64,000 bases of DNA from Viscum album (lineage: Eukaryota > Streptophyta > Magnoliopsida > Santalales > Viscaceae), in contig OY728128.1 of assembly GCA_963277665.1 (NCBI GenBank), positions 1,868,134,988 to 1,868,198,987 of the forward strand, in the 5' to 3' direction. Within the stretch, counting starts at the first letter, position 1. Every line of letters starts with the position of its first letter. Under the pieces are notes generated by a model. The model ran no database searches and was not told where the DNA came from. It saw nothing but the letters and a program-made list of their open reading frames with translations. Made by a program: the position numbers and the translations under genes. Positions 37,860 to 50,500 of the stretch are shown piece after piece.

Positions 37860-38560
37860 AAAAGACGTATCATGTCTTTATTATTTTGTTTTGGGGGCAT
37901 GAAATGAAATATTAAATAGTTGAGTTTTTAGAAAACATCTTTGTTTTCCAATATATAAAACTCGAGAATCATGATCAAGTTGTTTTTTTCAACCCTTTGA
38001 TGCTCCCAAGTGGAAATGGGATGACATAACAATGGATTTTTTTCATATGGTTACCTAGATCTTATAGAGGTTATGATGCTATCTAGGTTATCATAGATTG
38101 GTTTATGAATTCATCTTACTTCTTAGACATTAAGGATTCAGGCGTAGTAGATTCTTTGGCTAGGAAGTACGTGGATGAAGTATTATGGTTTCATGGAGTT
38201 CCTAGGTCCATTATTTCATATTTGGACACATGGTTTACCCTATGAGTCCGGAGGGGATTTTAACTTGCTTTTGGAACATAGAAATGATTTAGCATTGATT
38301 TCCACCCTTAAATTGATGAACAGAGAGAACGAACTATCCATACATTTGGAGGATATGTTGGAAGTGTGCATCATGGACTTTTGTGGATATTTGGTATGAA
38401 ACCTACCCTTAGTGGAGTTTTATTTTAATAATAGCTATGACTCATCCATTGTAATGGCCCCGTTTGTGGCTATGTATGAAATAATGTGTCATTCTAAGTT
38501 GTTCTAGACAAAGGTTGTAGAGACAGATGTTCTTAGTCACATTGTGCTATAGAGAACAAC
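37860..38560 (+). pseudogene. RT3 integrase
   Basis: A zinc-module remnant (KKTYHVFIILFWGHEMKY, near 37,861) is followed by FNPLMLPSGNGMT- and, in another frame, APKWKWDDITMDFF with the first catalytic Asp (near 38,005-38,045). ENELSIHLEDMLEVC (38,325-38,370) aligns with the S-E-R-T-I-Q-T-L-E-D-M-L segment. NNSYDSSIVMAPF (38,430) matches the following conserved block. The two CxxC cysteines are lost. Confidence 0.8.
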
Positions 38561-39066
38561 AGGGAAATTTAGGCTTTTGTTTGGAAGATGAAAGCATCAT
38601 AGGACGAAAAAAGTCTTATTCCAATTGCAAAAGGAGGCGATCTGAGATTTAGTTCTTGGACCAAATTTTCATTATGTTTTCTTCTCAGCATTGGTAGTGG
38701 ATGTTTTGTAGAGGTATAATGCTTTATCCCAAGATTGTTGGTCCCTTTGAGGTGTTGAGGAAAGCTAGAAAGGAGTATTATCAGTTGGAATAGCCACTGA
38801 TATTATATAGAATTCAGTACATCATTCAGGTCTCTTAGCTTTTTTGGTTTGTTCACAATGACCCTCATGTCATTGACTAGGGAGAGTTGGATATCGATGA
38901 TAAAGCAATGTTTGTGGAGTGGCTAGTAGAGATATAGGATCATCAAGATATTTTTTGGGTGTATAAACTATTCTATTGATTCATGTGTTGTGGAGCAAAT
39001 GGTTTCTATGAGGATAGTACTTGGGAGAGAGATACACATATGTTTTCCCATTACCCTGAGTTGTTT
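38561..39066 (+). pseudogene. RT3 integrase C-terminus and chromodomain remnant
   Basis: Near 38,880-39,066 ELDIDDKAMFVEWLVEI is followed by broken codons and EDSTWERDTHMFSHYPELF (39010-39066), the end of a chromodomain. This confirms RT3 as a chromovirus and its plus orientation. Noncoding sequence to 39,641 contains no clear polypurine run; TTTCAGAGATATTTGA directly before the LTR is a weak candidate. Confidence 0.8.
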
Positions 39067-39641
39067 TGAGTTTTTTGGTGTTCTGTTTTTCTTTGGGATG
39101 AGATGTTTGACCCTTTTTTATTATGAGATGATCTATTTTCCATTAGATTTTGATGTGTGTGATGTGAGGTTTGATAATTTTATGACATATGAAAAGGTAA
39201 GGAACTAATTATTTATCATGATGAATTGACTATGATGCAATTAAACCCATGCGGGCGAGTAATTGCACATAGAGAGCATAATATCATGACATGGATAATG
39301 GAATTCCATAATTCATGAGTTTGGATGGTGTGGGTTGTTGTGGTTGTAAAAATTTGTTTTGTAGACATTTGGGTTGATGTATCAACAACTATGATTATAA
39401 GGCTTGATAGGCATATATCGGAGTTTTTTTTATTGAGTGTAGAGTTTTCCACTCCATCTTCTGAATAAAATAATGTGGTTTATCATTGATGTGATAAGAT
39501 TTGATAATTTGATAGTATTGTTTTAAGTGAAACAAGATCATTGATAGTTACCTCAATGGGTCATTGTTCAGACCCTTCCTCTATTTCATTCTGGGTTAGT
39601 TTTGAATTCTTGTGGTAAATAATAGTTTCAGAGATATTTGA

Positions 39642-40644
39642 TGTAATGGATCGGCCCTTTTTAGAACATTATATTATTGGGAATCTTGTGTTTGAGGTGT
39701 CGTGGATTGTTAAGGTGACTCTTTTCAATACTTTTCAAAATTCCAAGTCTTTTATGTTTCCAAATGGGGACTCATGAAAACAATGCCTCACCTTTGTGGG
39801 TTTAACATAGTGGAGTCTAACCCTGGAGGTGTCTCACCATGGCGGTATCACGCTAGTAGAGGTCACCCTAGAGGTGTATCGACCTTGCGGTATCACCCTG
39901 GCAGTGTCTTTCCCTCGTTGTGTCAACCTGGTTGTGTCACCCAAGTGGTGTCACCTTAGTATTGTAACCCTTGTGGTGTCTCACCCTGGTAGTCACTCAC
40001 TGGTAGCCACTCGTTGGTGGTGGCGCACTGGCGGTGTCTCACTATGGATCACTCATCCAGTGGTGCCTCGTCCAGCGGTGCCTCATCTTGTGATCTCTCA
40101 TTGTGTGGTACCTCAATTCTAAGTAACTCTCTAATGGTGGTAATTGGTTCATCCTAAATATTCCATATCCAGTGGTGGATCATTCATTGGTGCCTCATCA
40201 TGTGGTACCTCATCTGGGAATTCCTCATCTAGTGGTTCCTTGCTAGTGGTGCCTCATCCGACAGTGTCTTGTGAATAGTGTTCCCATTTTTTCTAGCTTT
40301 TCCCTTTTGACATCATTATTTGGCATAAAACTAGTTTAATTCCACATTTAAAAGTTTTTGAGACAAATTCAAATAAAATAAAGAATATTCATAATTTCAT
40401 AAGAGTTGGTGGGTTTAAATTGTCAAAACATGTGGTCTTGACCAGATCCTCCATTATTTCTAAATAATAATGATACCTAAACTCGGGGCTTAGTTTTTAT
40501 CATATAAAAGATGAGATATCATTACCATTTTTCATTACTTATTTCATTCTCTTGAAATATAATTCCTTGAAGCCTACTTCTTGAAGGTGTTATGTAAACT
40601 ATAGCAGCAGTAGAATCGTGATTCCCATGTGATTTCCCTACAAC
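39642..40644 (+). repeat. RT3 3' LTR, left part
   Basis: TGTAATGGA start, then GTGTTTGAGGTGTC (also at ~30,937), the minisatellite, and the block CTCCATTATT near 40,450 (31,680 in the other LTR). It ends CCCTACAAC at the outer CACTA terminus, matching TCCTACTAC at 31,866-31,874. The final three bases (AAC, 40642-40644) are the left target duplication of the outer CACTA. Confidence 0.88.
39800..40265. repeat. GGTGTCACC minisatellite in RT3 3' LTR
   Basis: Same ~18-21 bp unit family as 31,060-31,500, with GGTGTCTCACC and GGTGCCTCATC variants. The plus ORFs 39774-39959 and 39829-40122 are open only because the units contain few stops. Confidence 0.8.
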
Positions 40645-40659
40645 CACTACTAGAAATTT

Positions 40660-40995
40660 GACTTTTTGCGATGAGATATTTTTGATGGGATCCCATCACA
40701 AAAACCCTTTGGCGATGGGGGCCCATCACAAATATCCCATTGTAGAAAATATCTTTGCAACTAGTATTTTTTGTGATGGGCCCATCGTAAAAAATATTAC
40801 TTACGACAGGAAGCAGAATTGTCACAAAAATTATTTGCGACGGGGTACCAGCCCATCGCAAATAGCTTATAAGTTATACTGCTTTTGCATTGGGCCCTTT
40901 GCAAAAACCTTATTGTGATGATAAATAATGTTGTCACAAAAAACATTTAAAAACGATATATAACCTATTTTCGAGGGCCCCCCATCACCAATGGC
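40660..40995. repeat. Left subterminal repeats of outer CACTA
   Basis: Many copies, in both orientations, of a motif like TTGCGATGGG-CCCATCACAAA (for example near 40,666, 40,710, 40,780, 40,840). Subterminal repeats of this kind bind the small transposition protein in En/Spm elements. Between 41,000 and 41,400 the sequence is A/T-rich low complexity with nothing else seen. Confidence 0.85.
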
Positions 40996-41399
40996 CCCAT
41001 CACAAATATATAATAACATAAAAAATTTTATTATTAATATTATTAAAATAAAAAATAATAAAAATTTAAAATCCTAAATATTTGAAAATACATAATAAAA
41101 TAAAAAAATACTAAAATTTTGATTAAAGAAAAAAAATATTAATATCATTAAAATAATAAAAGAAATTAGAAAAATTAAAATTCTCAATATTCAGAAAAAA
41201 TATAAAAAAATTATAAAATGTTGTTATTATTATTAGTAAAATAAAAAAATATTAAAAATATAATACCAATAATAAAATATTAAAAATCCTAAAAACAATT
41301 ATTCAATATTCGCACCAATATAAAAGAAAAAAACAAAAAATAATTCATATTACAACAAATGTTCCATTCAAATATTTTTATGAAAACAAAAAATTACTA

Positions 41400-42910
41400 G
41401 GGGGATAGTCTTCTGGAGGAGCTGGAGGAGGTGTAGGAGATGGTGGAGAAAACTCCATCTTTAAACTGTGATTCAGATAGCGCATGTACTCTATCCGATC
41501 GTGTTACTGCTCCTACCATCGATGCATGGCATCCTCGTGTTGTTGTTGTTGCTGTTTCTACTGACACATCTCTTCCTACTGCTTCTGCAAACTCTCTATA
41601 AGCTCAGTTTGAGCTCGCAACTTGTCATGATACTATGAGCTCGAAGATGATGCCTCACTATGAGTTCCTCTCGAGTTGGACACTGGCAACGCATTAGTAC
41701 CATAATAAGTCTCAAGAGTCAAATGAGAGCAAATACCAAGTACTCGGCCATTCTCGAAGGCATATTGGGTCGCCAGAATCCATGCCGCCTCATCGAAATG
41801 GTAGGCACTAGTCTAATCAGCCATCTCGGTTTGACTCTCAGCCCATGTATGAGAGTTCGCGGCCTCAGATGACTCCTTCAGTTTAAATTTGAAATTAAAA
41901 TTATGAAAATATTATATACAGTTAATTTTAAAACTGAAAAAAAATACTCACCACAATTTGAAGCTTGCGATCACCTATAATCTCTCCAGTGGTTGGATCA
42001 TTTTACATCCTCTGATAAACATCGTACTCTGTAATATCGGGATGCTCTACTGCCTATATGAATGTAAAATAAACTATTTATAAGTAATGTTATATAAAAT
42101 ATTTAAAAAATATACTTACTAGATTCTCTCTATGCGTACTGAATGTACGACTACCAGCTCGATATGCGACCTCCTGTCTCTCCTAGTTCAGCAGGCCCAA
42201 TGAAGATCTCCTCTGAAATCCACTACTCAACCAGTGTGAACATAATCCATCCCACATTTGAGATGAAATATACTCTAGTCGGTGGTCTCTACAAGACTCA
42301 TCAAATATTGTCGCTCTAGCTTTCTTAATGGTTGTTCATCTCCAATTGTGTAAAAATTGACGGAAACACTCATGCATAGACTACTCCCATGCCTCATGGA
42401 TAGCGCCATGCATGATATCATAAATGGGATAAAATAAACCCTAAAAATAATTTATAATATAATGTTATTAATGAAATAAAATTCTGAATAAATATTATTT
42501 ATTCACGTATCAGCCAATGATTGAACATTACAATATACACATCAATGGGAAATTGTTCCCAAGTGTTCCATGGCTATAAAAAATAATTGTGCAAGATAAT
42601 ACTCCCATGTCCAACATCTAAATGCGCAAAACTATAAAAAAAGAAAAAATAATCAAACAATTAGTATATAAATAAATGAATGAAAGCTAACTAAAATACA
42701 CAGGTTATTATACCTTTGTGTGTGTGGATCAAAACCAAGATGTGGATGCTGTATGGAGATAGGGTTAGGAATCATATTTCATGCCAGACTTCACCACCTC
42801 CATATACCCCCTGAACCACCAGTAGTCTGAGAGTCAAATGATCCCAAATCCTCCTCATCTAAAGGTAACTCGGCCTCCTCCAACACAAGAAGTAGATCAG
42901 GGTCCATCTT
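41400..42910 (-). pseudogene. Outer CACTA second gene (Transposase_24 type)
   Basis: Minus-strand reading near 42,120-42,330 shows QMWDGLCSHWLSSGFQRRS and then RQEVAYRAGSRTF, the W...C..W.S..F....N...R......G..S pattern of the plant Ptta/En/Spm (Transposase_24) domain. Upstream at 42,770-42,905 an acidic leader ends in LDEEDLGSFDSQTTGGSGG. The 3' end near 41,400-41,650 is Gln/Pro-rich coding-like sequence. Exons are separated by AT-rich introns (for example 41,880-41,950, 42,060-42,120, 42,420-42,520). Stops interrupt the frames. It probably served as the DNA-binding partner of the transposase. Confidence 0.7.
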
Positions 42911-43195
42911 AAACACAAAATGATTATTGTTAGTAGATAGATGAAATAACTATTACATATAGATATATATTAGTTATGATTATAACCATCATTCAACTGT
43001 GTCAATGTTCACCTTCATTGTCATCTTCATATCTGACGATGTCAATGTCTTCATATTCACCTTCAGCATCATCAATATTGATATGTGTTTTGGTTTCATC
43101 ATCTCTTTCCATTTCAAATTAATTTTTAACCTCATTAAAATCATCATCACCATCATCCCATAATTTTGGTGTGTCATCATCGATATTCATGTCAC
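42911..43195 (-). pseudogene. Acidic segment between outer CACTA genes
   Basis: In the minus strand the frame reads DDTPKLWDDGDDDFN, with later YEDDNEGEH, an Asp/Glu-rich stretch typical of the end of the TNP2 protein. The Met-rich ORF 42989-43180 is the wrong frame of the same sequence. Confidence 0.5.
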
Positions 43196-43765
43196 TTTGT
43201 GGAAAGGGTGGATTTTGAGTAGTCTCTTGAAAATTTTCATTTCCTTGTACTTTATCGGAACCACATTCAGTTTTAATAAACTGATTTTCCTGAGATTTAA
43301 TTTTTATTATGCTCTACCAATCACTCTGGTCTCTTAAAGTATACTTTTACATTGTGTAATATATTTTATGTTCCTATTGAGAAATTAAAAATTGTTCATT
43401 TACTACAAAAATACTTTTATATTTAAAATAGACTATTCCATGATTCGAATGAACATGCAAGCCTATCCGAGTATCTAACCACCGACATTTAAACATTGTT
43501 ATGTAATTTTTCCCTATATAACATAGTTCAATAATTTTATCCAAAATGCCAGAAAAGTCAACATCAGCTTCTCTAAGATTTGATCCCCTTAAGAAAACTC
43601 CTCTATTAATTATTTTTTATTCATCATATGTACATGTATGAAATTTAAAACCATTCACCACATATGCGTTGTAAGATTTATCCATTTTGGATGGAGGGTT
43701 TCTTAATATACACAGCCGCTTATAAATTTTATCACCATGTTGAGACACCTAAATTTTTTTTAAAA
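43196..43765 (-). pseudogene. Outer CACTA DUF4216 domain
   Basis: The minus strand reads VNGFKFHTCTYDEKK, then NRGVFLRGSNLREADVDFSG, then ITMFKCRWLDTRIGLHVHSN and FVVNEQFLISQ. This follows the DUF4216 pattern VNGYKFHT...NSGV...YG...EL.Y......FKC.W.D. The fourth module of CACTA transposase proteins; its role is not established. Few stops within the first 100 codons. Confidence 0.85.
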
Positions 43766-43989
43766 ACATATCAATATAATAAATAATAAACCAAATTGAT
43801 ATGTTATAAAATCAATAATTTATGTTACTAGTTTTTGAAACCATTTAGAAAAAAAATTTGGGTGTGTTCTTCAAGAGCAGATGCTGTAATTTGTTGAAGC
43901 TATTTCTTGATATGATTATCATATAACCTAAAAATAAAATAATTTTACATACTGTAAGATAAATTATAGAATAGGTTATGGAAGCACTA

Positions 43990-44700
43990 GTAGAGAAAAT
44001 GATTTAATTTCTTCACAGATGAGCAGACCATATGTATGTGCTCTCTGATGTTCATCATCTAGAAACCATCATTTATGAACTCCACCGAAGCCAAGCTCTG
44101 GCTAATTAAAAACTGATAAATTAATTTCTATTTCATTATCAGAATTCCTCTTGTTCTATCCCATGTGGTTGTGTTTTGAAGGATATTCAGATTTAAAATA
44201 ACAGGAGAAAAAAATGCAATTTCTCTTGAAAATAAGCTTCAGCAATTGAGCCTTCAACTAATGCTTTGTTACGTACTTTTTTCATCAATTTTTGCATGCA
44301 TATCTCGAATGGTTACATCCATAAAAACTATACTAAACCTCTACATTTAGTTTCATGTAGAAAATGTAATATCAGATGTTCCATTGAGTCAATGAAATCC
44401 GGCATATTGATTTATTCCAGTTTACATATAATGAAAACAACATCTTCATCTAGTTTACTTAGTGCATCATTGTCTATTGTCACCACACAAATGTCTCGAA
44501 AAAAACATGATATTTCTATTATAAAATCCCAAATCATAGAATTAAACAATCCCTTAAATCTAATTGGAATAATTCTTTCCATTATAACATGACAATCATG
44601 AATTTTTAATCTTGTAATATGACCATTCTTAACAAATCTTCCCAAATTGGAAGCATATCCATATAGAAGTCTCAAATCTGCAATCCACAGAAAAATTATA
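43990..44700 (-). pseudogene. Outer CACTA DUF4218 domain
   Basis: The open piece 44412-44675 reads LKIHDCHVIMERIIPIRFKG and then DFIIEISCFFRDICV, matching DUF4218 (LKSHDCHVLMQ.LLP...I..L..FF..LC). It follows TNP2 as in intact CACTA genes. The overlapping plus ORF 44266-44592 is its antisense shadow. Confidence 0.85.
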
Positions 44701-44759
44701 AGTGAACCTCTTTGGACTGTGTATAAGATGCTTTTGGCTTCGTTTTCCTCTGTGATCTG

Positions 44760-46100
44760 ACATTTTGAAACAGTTCAAGTTCTAGTCATCGGCAAATTTG
44801 GGAAAGATCTAATCGTGTCATTACATTATCTTTGTTCTTAACTAGGGTATCCAAAACTGTATGAAATAAATTATCAAAACAATTCCTCTCAATATGCATG
44901 ACGTCCAACGTGTGGCAGACCAAAAAATCAAACCAATTACAAGATCCCAAAAAATTATCCGTTTTATCCAATTATGCACTTTCCCAAAGCCGTGAATTTT
45001 TTGTTGGATTACTGTTGGTCCAAATGTGATTAGAGGTAATAAAAATACAACTAACTTAAACTCTGTACCAGAGATAATTTTTGGAGGTTCATCCCCTTCA
45101 ATTTTGCATTTTTATAAATGAGATTTGTTCCTCCAAAAAGGATGATCGTTTGGAAGAAATCTGCGATGACCGTCACAATATTATGGTTTTTTTCCATTGA
45201 TGAGCATAAAGTATTTTTTGTCTTTCATACAAAAAGGACATGATTTTGAGCCATGTGTACTCCTGCTAGATAACATGTCATATACCAGTAATTCAATAAT
45301 CATCTAAAATATTGCAGATTTTAATATGAAATTTTGTTTCCCAGCAACATCATATATACTAACACCATTACTCTATAATGAATTTAACTCATCAATCAAT
45401 GGTTTCAAATAAACATCAATATTCATTTTCAGATGTCCTTGAATTAATAAGGTCAAAAATCTATCAGGCTCTTTAATCAACATCCATGGAGGTAAACTGT
45501 ATAGAGTTATAAAGACATTTCAATATGAATACTGACTACCATAAGAACCAAACAGACTGAAACCGTTAGTAGAAATACCCAATCGCACATTTCGAGCTTC
45601 TAAATAAATAAACGGATGCAGTCGGTCAAAATGATTTCATGAATCACCATTAAGTGGATGATTCAAACTTTTATCTGTTGAAATCTTGTTTTTGGGCCAT
45701 GACATCATTGAACCTATATTCTGAGACATAAAAAAGTGCTACAACCTGGGTGTAAAGAAGAAATATCTCAACTGTTTCATAAGAATCGATCTAGAATTCC
45801 CTAGTTGAGATTCTTTATACCTTGATTGTCCACATGTGGGACAACTATCCAATGAATCATTTTCACCAGAATATAAGACTCAATAATTTTCACATTCATT
45901 AATATTCTGATAACTAAGGCCCAGATTATAAACCAACATCTTGATCTCATATTAATTTGTAGGCAACACATTTCTTTTAGCTAACTGTGTTTTAACCAAA
46001 GAAAATATCTGATCAAAAAAGTTTTTTGACATTGCATTATCTGATTTAATAGCCCTAAATTTTGAAAATGGTTCTAATTTTCTTATCTTGCATCAAGATA
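44760..46100 (-). pseudogene. Outer CACTA TNP2 transposase domain
   Basis: Piece 44786-44971 has CHTLDVMHIERNCFDNLFHT, the conserved LDVMHIEKN block. Upstream, IDVYLKPLIDELN (near 45,385-45,430), SCPFCMKDKKYF (near 45,205-45,250), GHRRFLPNDHPFW (near 45,140-45,190) and KIISGTEF follow the family order. Many stops and frameshifts. TNP2 is the catalytic transposase part of CACTA elements. Confidence 0.85.
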
Positions 46101-46239
46101 TAATGCATCCTCAATAGAACTCAACAACTCATAAAATTTGGATGGTGCGAACTCAGGAGTTAAATCAATATCATCCTGAGTTTGAGTTTGTTGAACAGAT
46201 GGACATGAAAATTCTTGTACTAAATTTTGAAGCCATGAT

Positions 46240-46545
46240 GGATCCAGAATCAAGTTATATATATCTTATCTAGAACTGATTCACCATGTTGATACCAAAA
46301 AACATAATCTGATTGAAAACCGAACCGCAGGAGAAGTCCCCCAACCTTGTCAAATGTGTTAAACATTCTCATAGCACATTTTTTACATAGAAACTTAATT
46401 GTGCCTTTTGAAACAAATTCTGGTTTAAGATGATGTAAATGAGAAGAATTCTTCAACACCCTCAGTATATATAGGATTCAAACCAGAACAGTTTGGATTT
46501 CTACACTGATTTATCCAAGCGCGATCATCTAATATTAACTATTTT
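46240..46545 (-). pseudogene. Outer CACTA transposase-associated domain (N-terminus)
   Basis: DDRAWINQCRNPN then YTEGVEEFF (46,440-46,540) matches D.SWM......YL.GV..F at the N-terminus of CACTA transposases. IKFLCKKCAMRMFNTFDKVG, then GFQSDYVFWYQHGE (46,285-46,400), follows the C.C..C...HL...GF...Y..W..HGE pattern. A frameshift splits it near 46,440. The inner CACTA inserted about 110 bp upstream. Confidence 0.8.
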
Positions 46546-46654
46546 CGACTACCTTATTCCATATTTTTATAAAAAATATAAAATCATTACTATTTTTGAA
46601 TAATTTATAATTATAAAAACACTATTCAAAAAAATAAGATAAATAATTACTACT

Positions 46655-46657
46655 ACT
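46655..46657. repeat. Target duplication of inner CACTA, left (ACT)
   Basis: ACT directly before CACTACTGG; the same ACT follows the right terminus at 60186-60188. A 3-bp duplication is diagnostic of CACTA elements. Confidence 0.9.
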
Positions 46658-46676
46658 CACTACTGGAAAAGTAGGC

Positions 46677-47095
46677 TATACCAATGGTTTATAACCATTG
46701 GTATAGGCTGGAAAACCGTTGGTATAGGGTATACCAACGGTTTTCCAAACCGTTGGCCAGTTAGCCATGAGGAAAGCCCTATACCAACGGTTTCATTTAA
46801 ACCGTTGGTATAGGTGTTTGAGAATTCTGGGAAACTCTTTACCAACGGTTCTAAACCGTTGGTATATGTTTTTCCAGAATTCTGGAAAAATCGTTACCAA
46901 CAGTTTATAACCGTTGGTATAAGTTTTTCTAGAATTTTGGAAAAAGCTTTACTAACAGTTCAGAACCGTTGGTATAAGTTTTTCCAGAACTGGAAAAATC
47001 TTTACCAATGGTTCAGAACCGTTGGTATAAGTTTTTCCAGATTTCAGGAAAAGCCTTTACCAACGGTTCAGAACCATTGGTAAAGGTTTTCCCAG
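46677..47095. repeat. Left subterminal repeats of inner CACTA
   Basis: A series of imperfect palindromes of type ACCAACGGTT-x-AACCGTTGGTA (for example near 46,678, 46,710, 46,735, 46,785, 46,835, 46,895, 47,010), alternating with TTTTCCAGAATTCTGG-like spacers. The plus ORFs 46814-47083 and 47008-47247 arise from this repeat. From 47,096 to 47,590 I see only AT-rich noncoding sequence. Confidence 0.9.
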
Positions 47096-47589
47096 AGCTG
47101 TTGCACAACATCCCCCAGAAGCCCTCCAGAAGCCTTACCATACACCTGCATAATAAAACAGTTCACAACAGCCCTCCAGTATACCCTCCACTATACACCT
47201 GCATAAAAAATATCACAAAAGCTACATACAGACTTCAAACAGTATAAAAAACACCTAAAATAGCCAAAAAAACACATATGACAACAATCATCCTGTGGTA
47301 ATTCACCTCACCCATCAAATTCTAATAGGCAGAATAGTTTGATAAATATCTATTAGAGTTGAATAAGACATTCAAATTGACTCAAATCCCTTTTTTTTGT
47401 GATACTAGGTTTGGGTATGTAATGATTTGTGATGAATTTTACATTGAACTTTTATTGTTTCTAATATATGGTGAAAAGATATTTTCTTAGGAGTCTCGAC
47501 ACTTATGACCCCATGAGTGAAACTACCCAACTCATGAAAAAGAGTTTGCGACTATCGTTGATGAGTGTAACTTTCAGTTGTATTCACTT

Positions 47590-50500
47590 AAAATGATTAA
47601 CTTTTGAAATAAAAGAAAGACTTTGAGTGGTGTCGTCCACACTGCGCCTCGGATTGAGGCGGAGTTGACTCTTACACATCACAAATGACCCATGGATACA
47701 TGTCCTAAAGTATCAACAGTATCCGAATTCCTTTGGTCTTTTTTCCATATGTCAGTTGTCGTTTTAACTTAAGCTGTTGTCCATTTCAAAGAAAAGTGAC
47801 ACACTTTGAGTGGTTCCGGCCACACTGCACCTCGGATTGAGGTGGGGTTGACTCGTACATGTCACAAATGACCCATGGATTATTTTCCAAAAGTTTCAAC
47901 AGAATCCGAAAGCGTTTGGTCAGTTTTCCGTATTTCGTTTTTTTACTTAAAAGCGCACCCATTTTAAAAAAAAGAAAGACACTTTGAGTGGTCCCATCCA
48001 CACCGGCCCTTGAATTGAGGCATGGTTGACTCTTACACGTCACATATGACCCATGGATCATTGTCCTAAAGTTTCAACAGAATTTGAATGTGTTGGGCCG
48101 GTTTTCTGTATGCCAGTTGTTGTTTTCACTTAAAATCATGTTCATTTCAAATAAAAGTTAGACAATTTGAGTTGTTTCAGCCACACCGCGCCTCGGATTG
48201 AGGCGGGGTTGACTCGTACACGTCACAAATGAGTAACGGATACATTTCCTAAAGTATCAATAGTATCCGACTGTGTTTGGTCAGTTTTCCATATGTTGTT
48301 TTTTTTTACTTAAAAGCGCATCCATTTTAAACAAAAGAAAGACACTTTGAGTGGTCCCACCCACACCGGCACTTGGATTGAGGCATGGTTGACTCATACA
48401 CGTCACATATGACCCATGGATACATGTCATAATGTATCAAGAGTATCGGAATACCTTTGGTCCATTTTCCATATGCCAGTTGTTTTAACTTAAACCGTTG
48501 TCCATTTCAAAGAAAAGTGACAAACTTTGAGTGGTCATGGCCACACCGGCCCTTGGATTGAGGTCGGGTTGACTCGTACACGTCACATATGACCCATGGA
48601 TCGTTTTCCTAAAGTTTCAATAGAATCCGAATGCGTTTGGTCAGTTCTCCGTATGCCAGTTGTTGTTTTCACTTAAAATCATGTCCATTTCAAATAAAAG
48701 TTAGATACTTTGAGTGGTGTCGGCCACACCGTGCCTCGGATTGAGGTTGGTTTGACTTGTACACGTCACAAATGACCCATAAATCATTTTCCTAAAGTTT
48801 CAATAGAATCCAAAAGTGTTTGGTCGATTTTCCATATGTCGTTTTTACTTAAAAGTGCATCCATTTTCAACAAAAGAAAGACACATTGAGTGTTACCGGC
48901 CACACCGGCCCTCAGATTGAGGCGGGTTTGACTCGTACATGTCACATATGACCCTTGGATCGATTTCCTACAGTTTCAACAGAATCCGAATGCATTTGTT
49001 TGTTTTTCCGTATGTTAGTTGTTGTTTTAACTTAAACTGTTGTCCATTTCAAAGAAAAGCTAGACACTTTGAGTGGTACCGGACACACTGCGCCTCGGAT
49101 TGAGGCGGGGTTGACTCATACACGTCACATATGACCCATGGATCTTTGTCCTACATTTTCAATAGAATCCGAATGCGTTTGGTCAGTTTTCCTTATGTCA
49201 GTTTTTATTTTAACTTAAATTGTTGTCCATTTCAAAGAAAAGTTAGAAACTTTGAGTGGTGCCGGCCACACCGCACCTCGGATTGAGGCAGGGTTGACTC
49301 GTACACATCACAAATGACCCATGGATACATGTCCTAAAGTATCAACAGTGTCCGAGTGCGTTTGGTCAGTTTTCCATATGTGGTTTTTTTACCTTAAAAG
49401 CGCATCCATTTTAAACAAAAGAAAGATACTTTAAGTGGTACCGGCCACACCAGCCCTCAGATTGAGGTAGGGTTGACTCGTACACATCACATATGACCCA
49501 TGGATCGTTGTCCTATAGTTTCAACAGAATCCGAATGTGTTTGGTCAGTTTTCCATATGTCAGTTGTTGTTTTAACTTAAAATGTTATACATTTCAAAGA
49601 AAAGTTAGACACTTTGAGTGGTGCCGGCCACACCACGCCTCGGATTGAGGCAGGGTTGACTCATACACGTCACAAATGACCCATGGATACATGTCCAAAA
49701 GTATCAATAGTATCCAAGTGTGTTTGGTCAGTTTTCCATATGCGGTTTTTTTTACTTAAAAGCGCATCCATTTTAAACAAAATAAAGACACTCTGAGTGG
49801 TCCCAGCCACACCGGCCCTCATATTGTGGCGGGGATGACTTGTACACATCAAATATGACCCATGGATACATTTCCTAAAGTATCAATAGTATCCGAATGC
49901 CTTTGGTCGGTATTCCGTATGTCAGTTGTTGTTTTAACTTAAACTGTTGTCCATTTCAAAGAAATGTTAGACACTTTGAGTGGTGCTGGCCACACCGCAC
50001 CTCGGATTGAGGCGGGTTTGACTCCTACATGCCAAAAATGACCCATGGATACATTTCCTAAAGTATCAACAATATCTGAATGTGTTTGGTCCATTTTCCG
50101 TATGTGGTTTTTTTTACTTAAAAGCGCATCCATTTTAAACAAAAGAAAGACACTTTGAGTGGTACCGGCCACACCGGCCCTCGGATTGAGGAGGGGTTGA
50201 CTCGTACACGTCAAAAATGACCCATGGATACATTTCCTAAAGTATCAATAGTATCTGAATGCCTTTGGTCGATTTTCCGTATGCCAGTTGTTGTTTTCAC
50301 TTAAAATCATGTCCATTTCAAATAAAAGTTAGACACTTTGAGTGGTGCCGGCCACACCGCGCCTCGGATTGAGGCGGGGTTGACTCATACATGCCACAAA
50401 TGACCCATGGATACATGTCCTAAAGTATCAACAGTATCTGAATGTGTTTGGTCCGTTTTCCGGATGTGATTTGTTTTACTTAAAAGCGCATCCATTTTAA

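Noticed and set aside
44266..44592. 108-residue plus-strand ORF
   Set aside because: Antisense to the outer DUF4218 domain.
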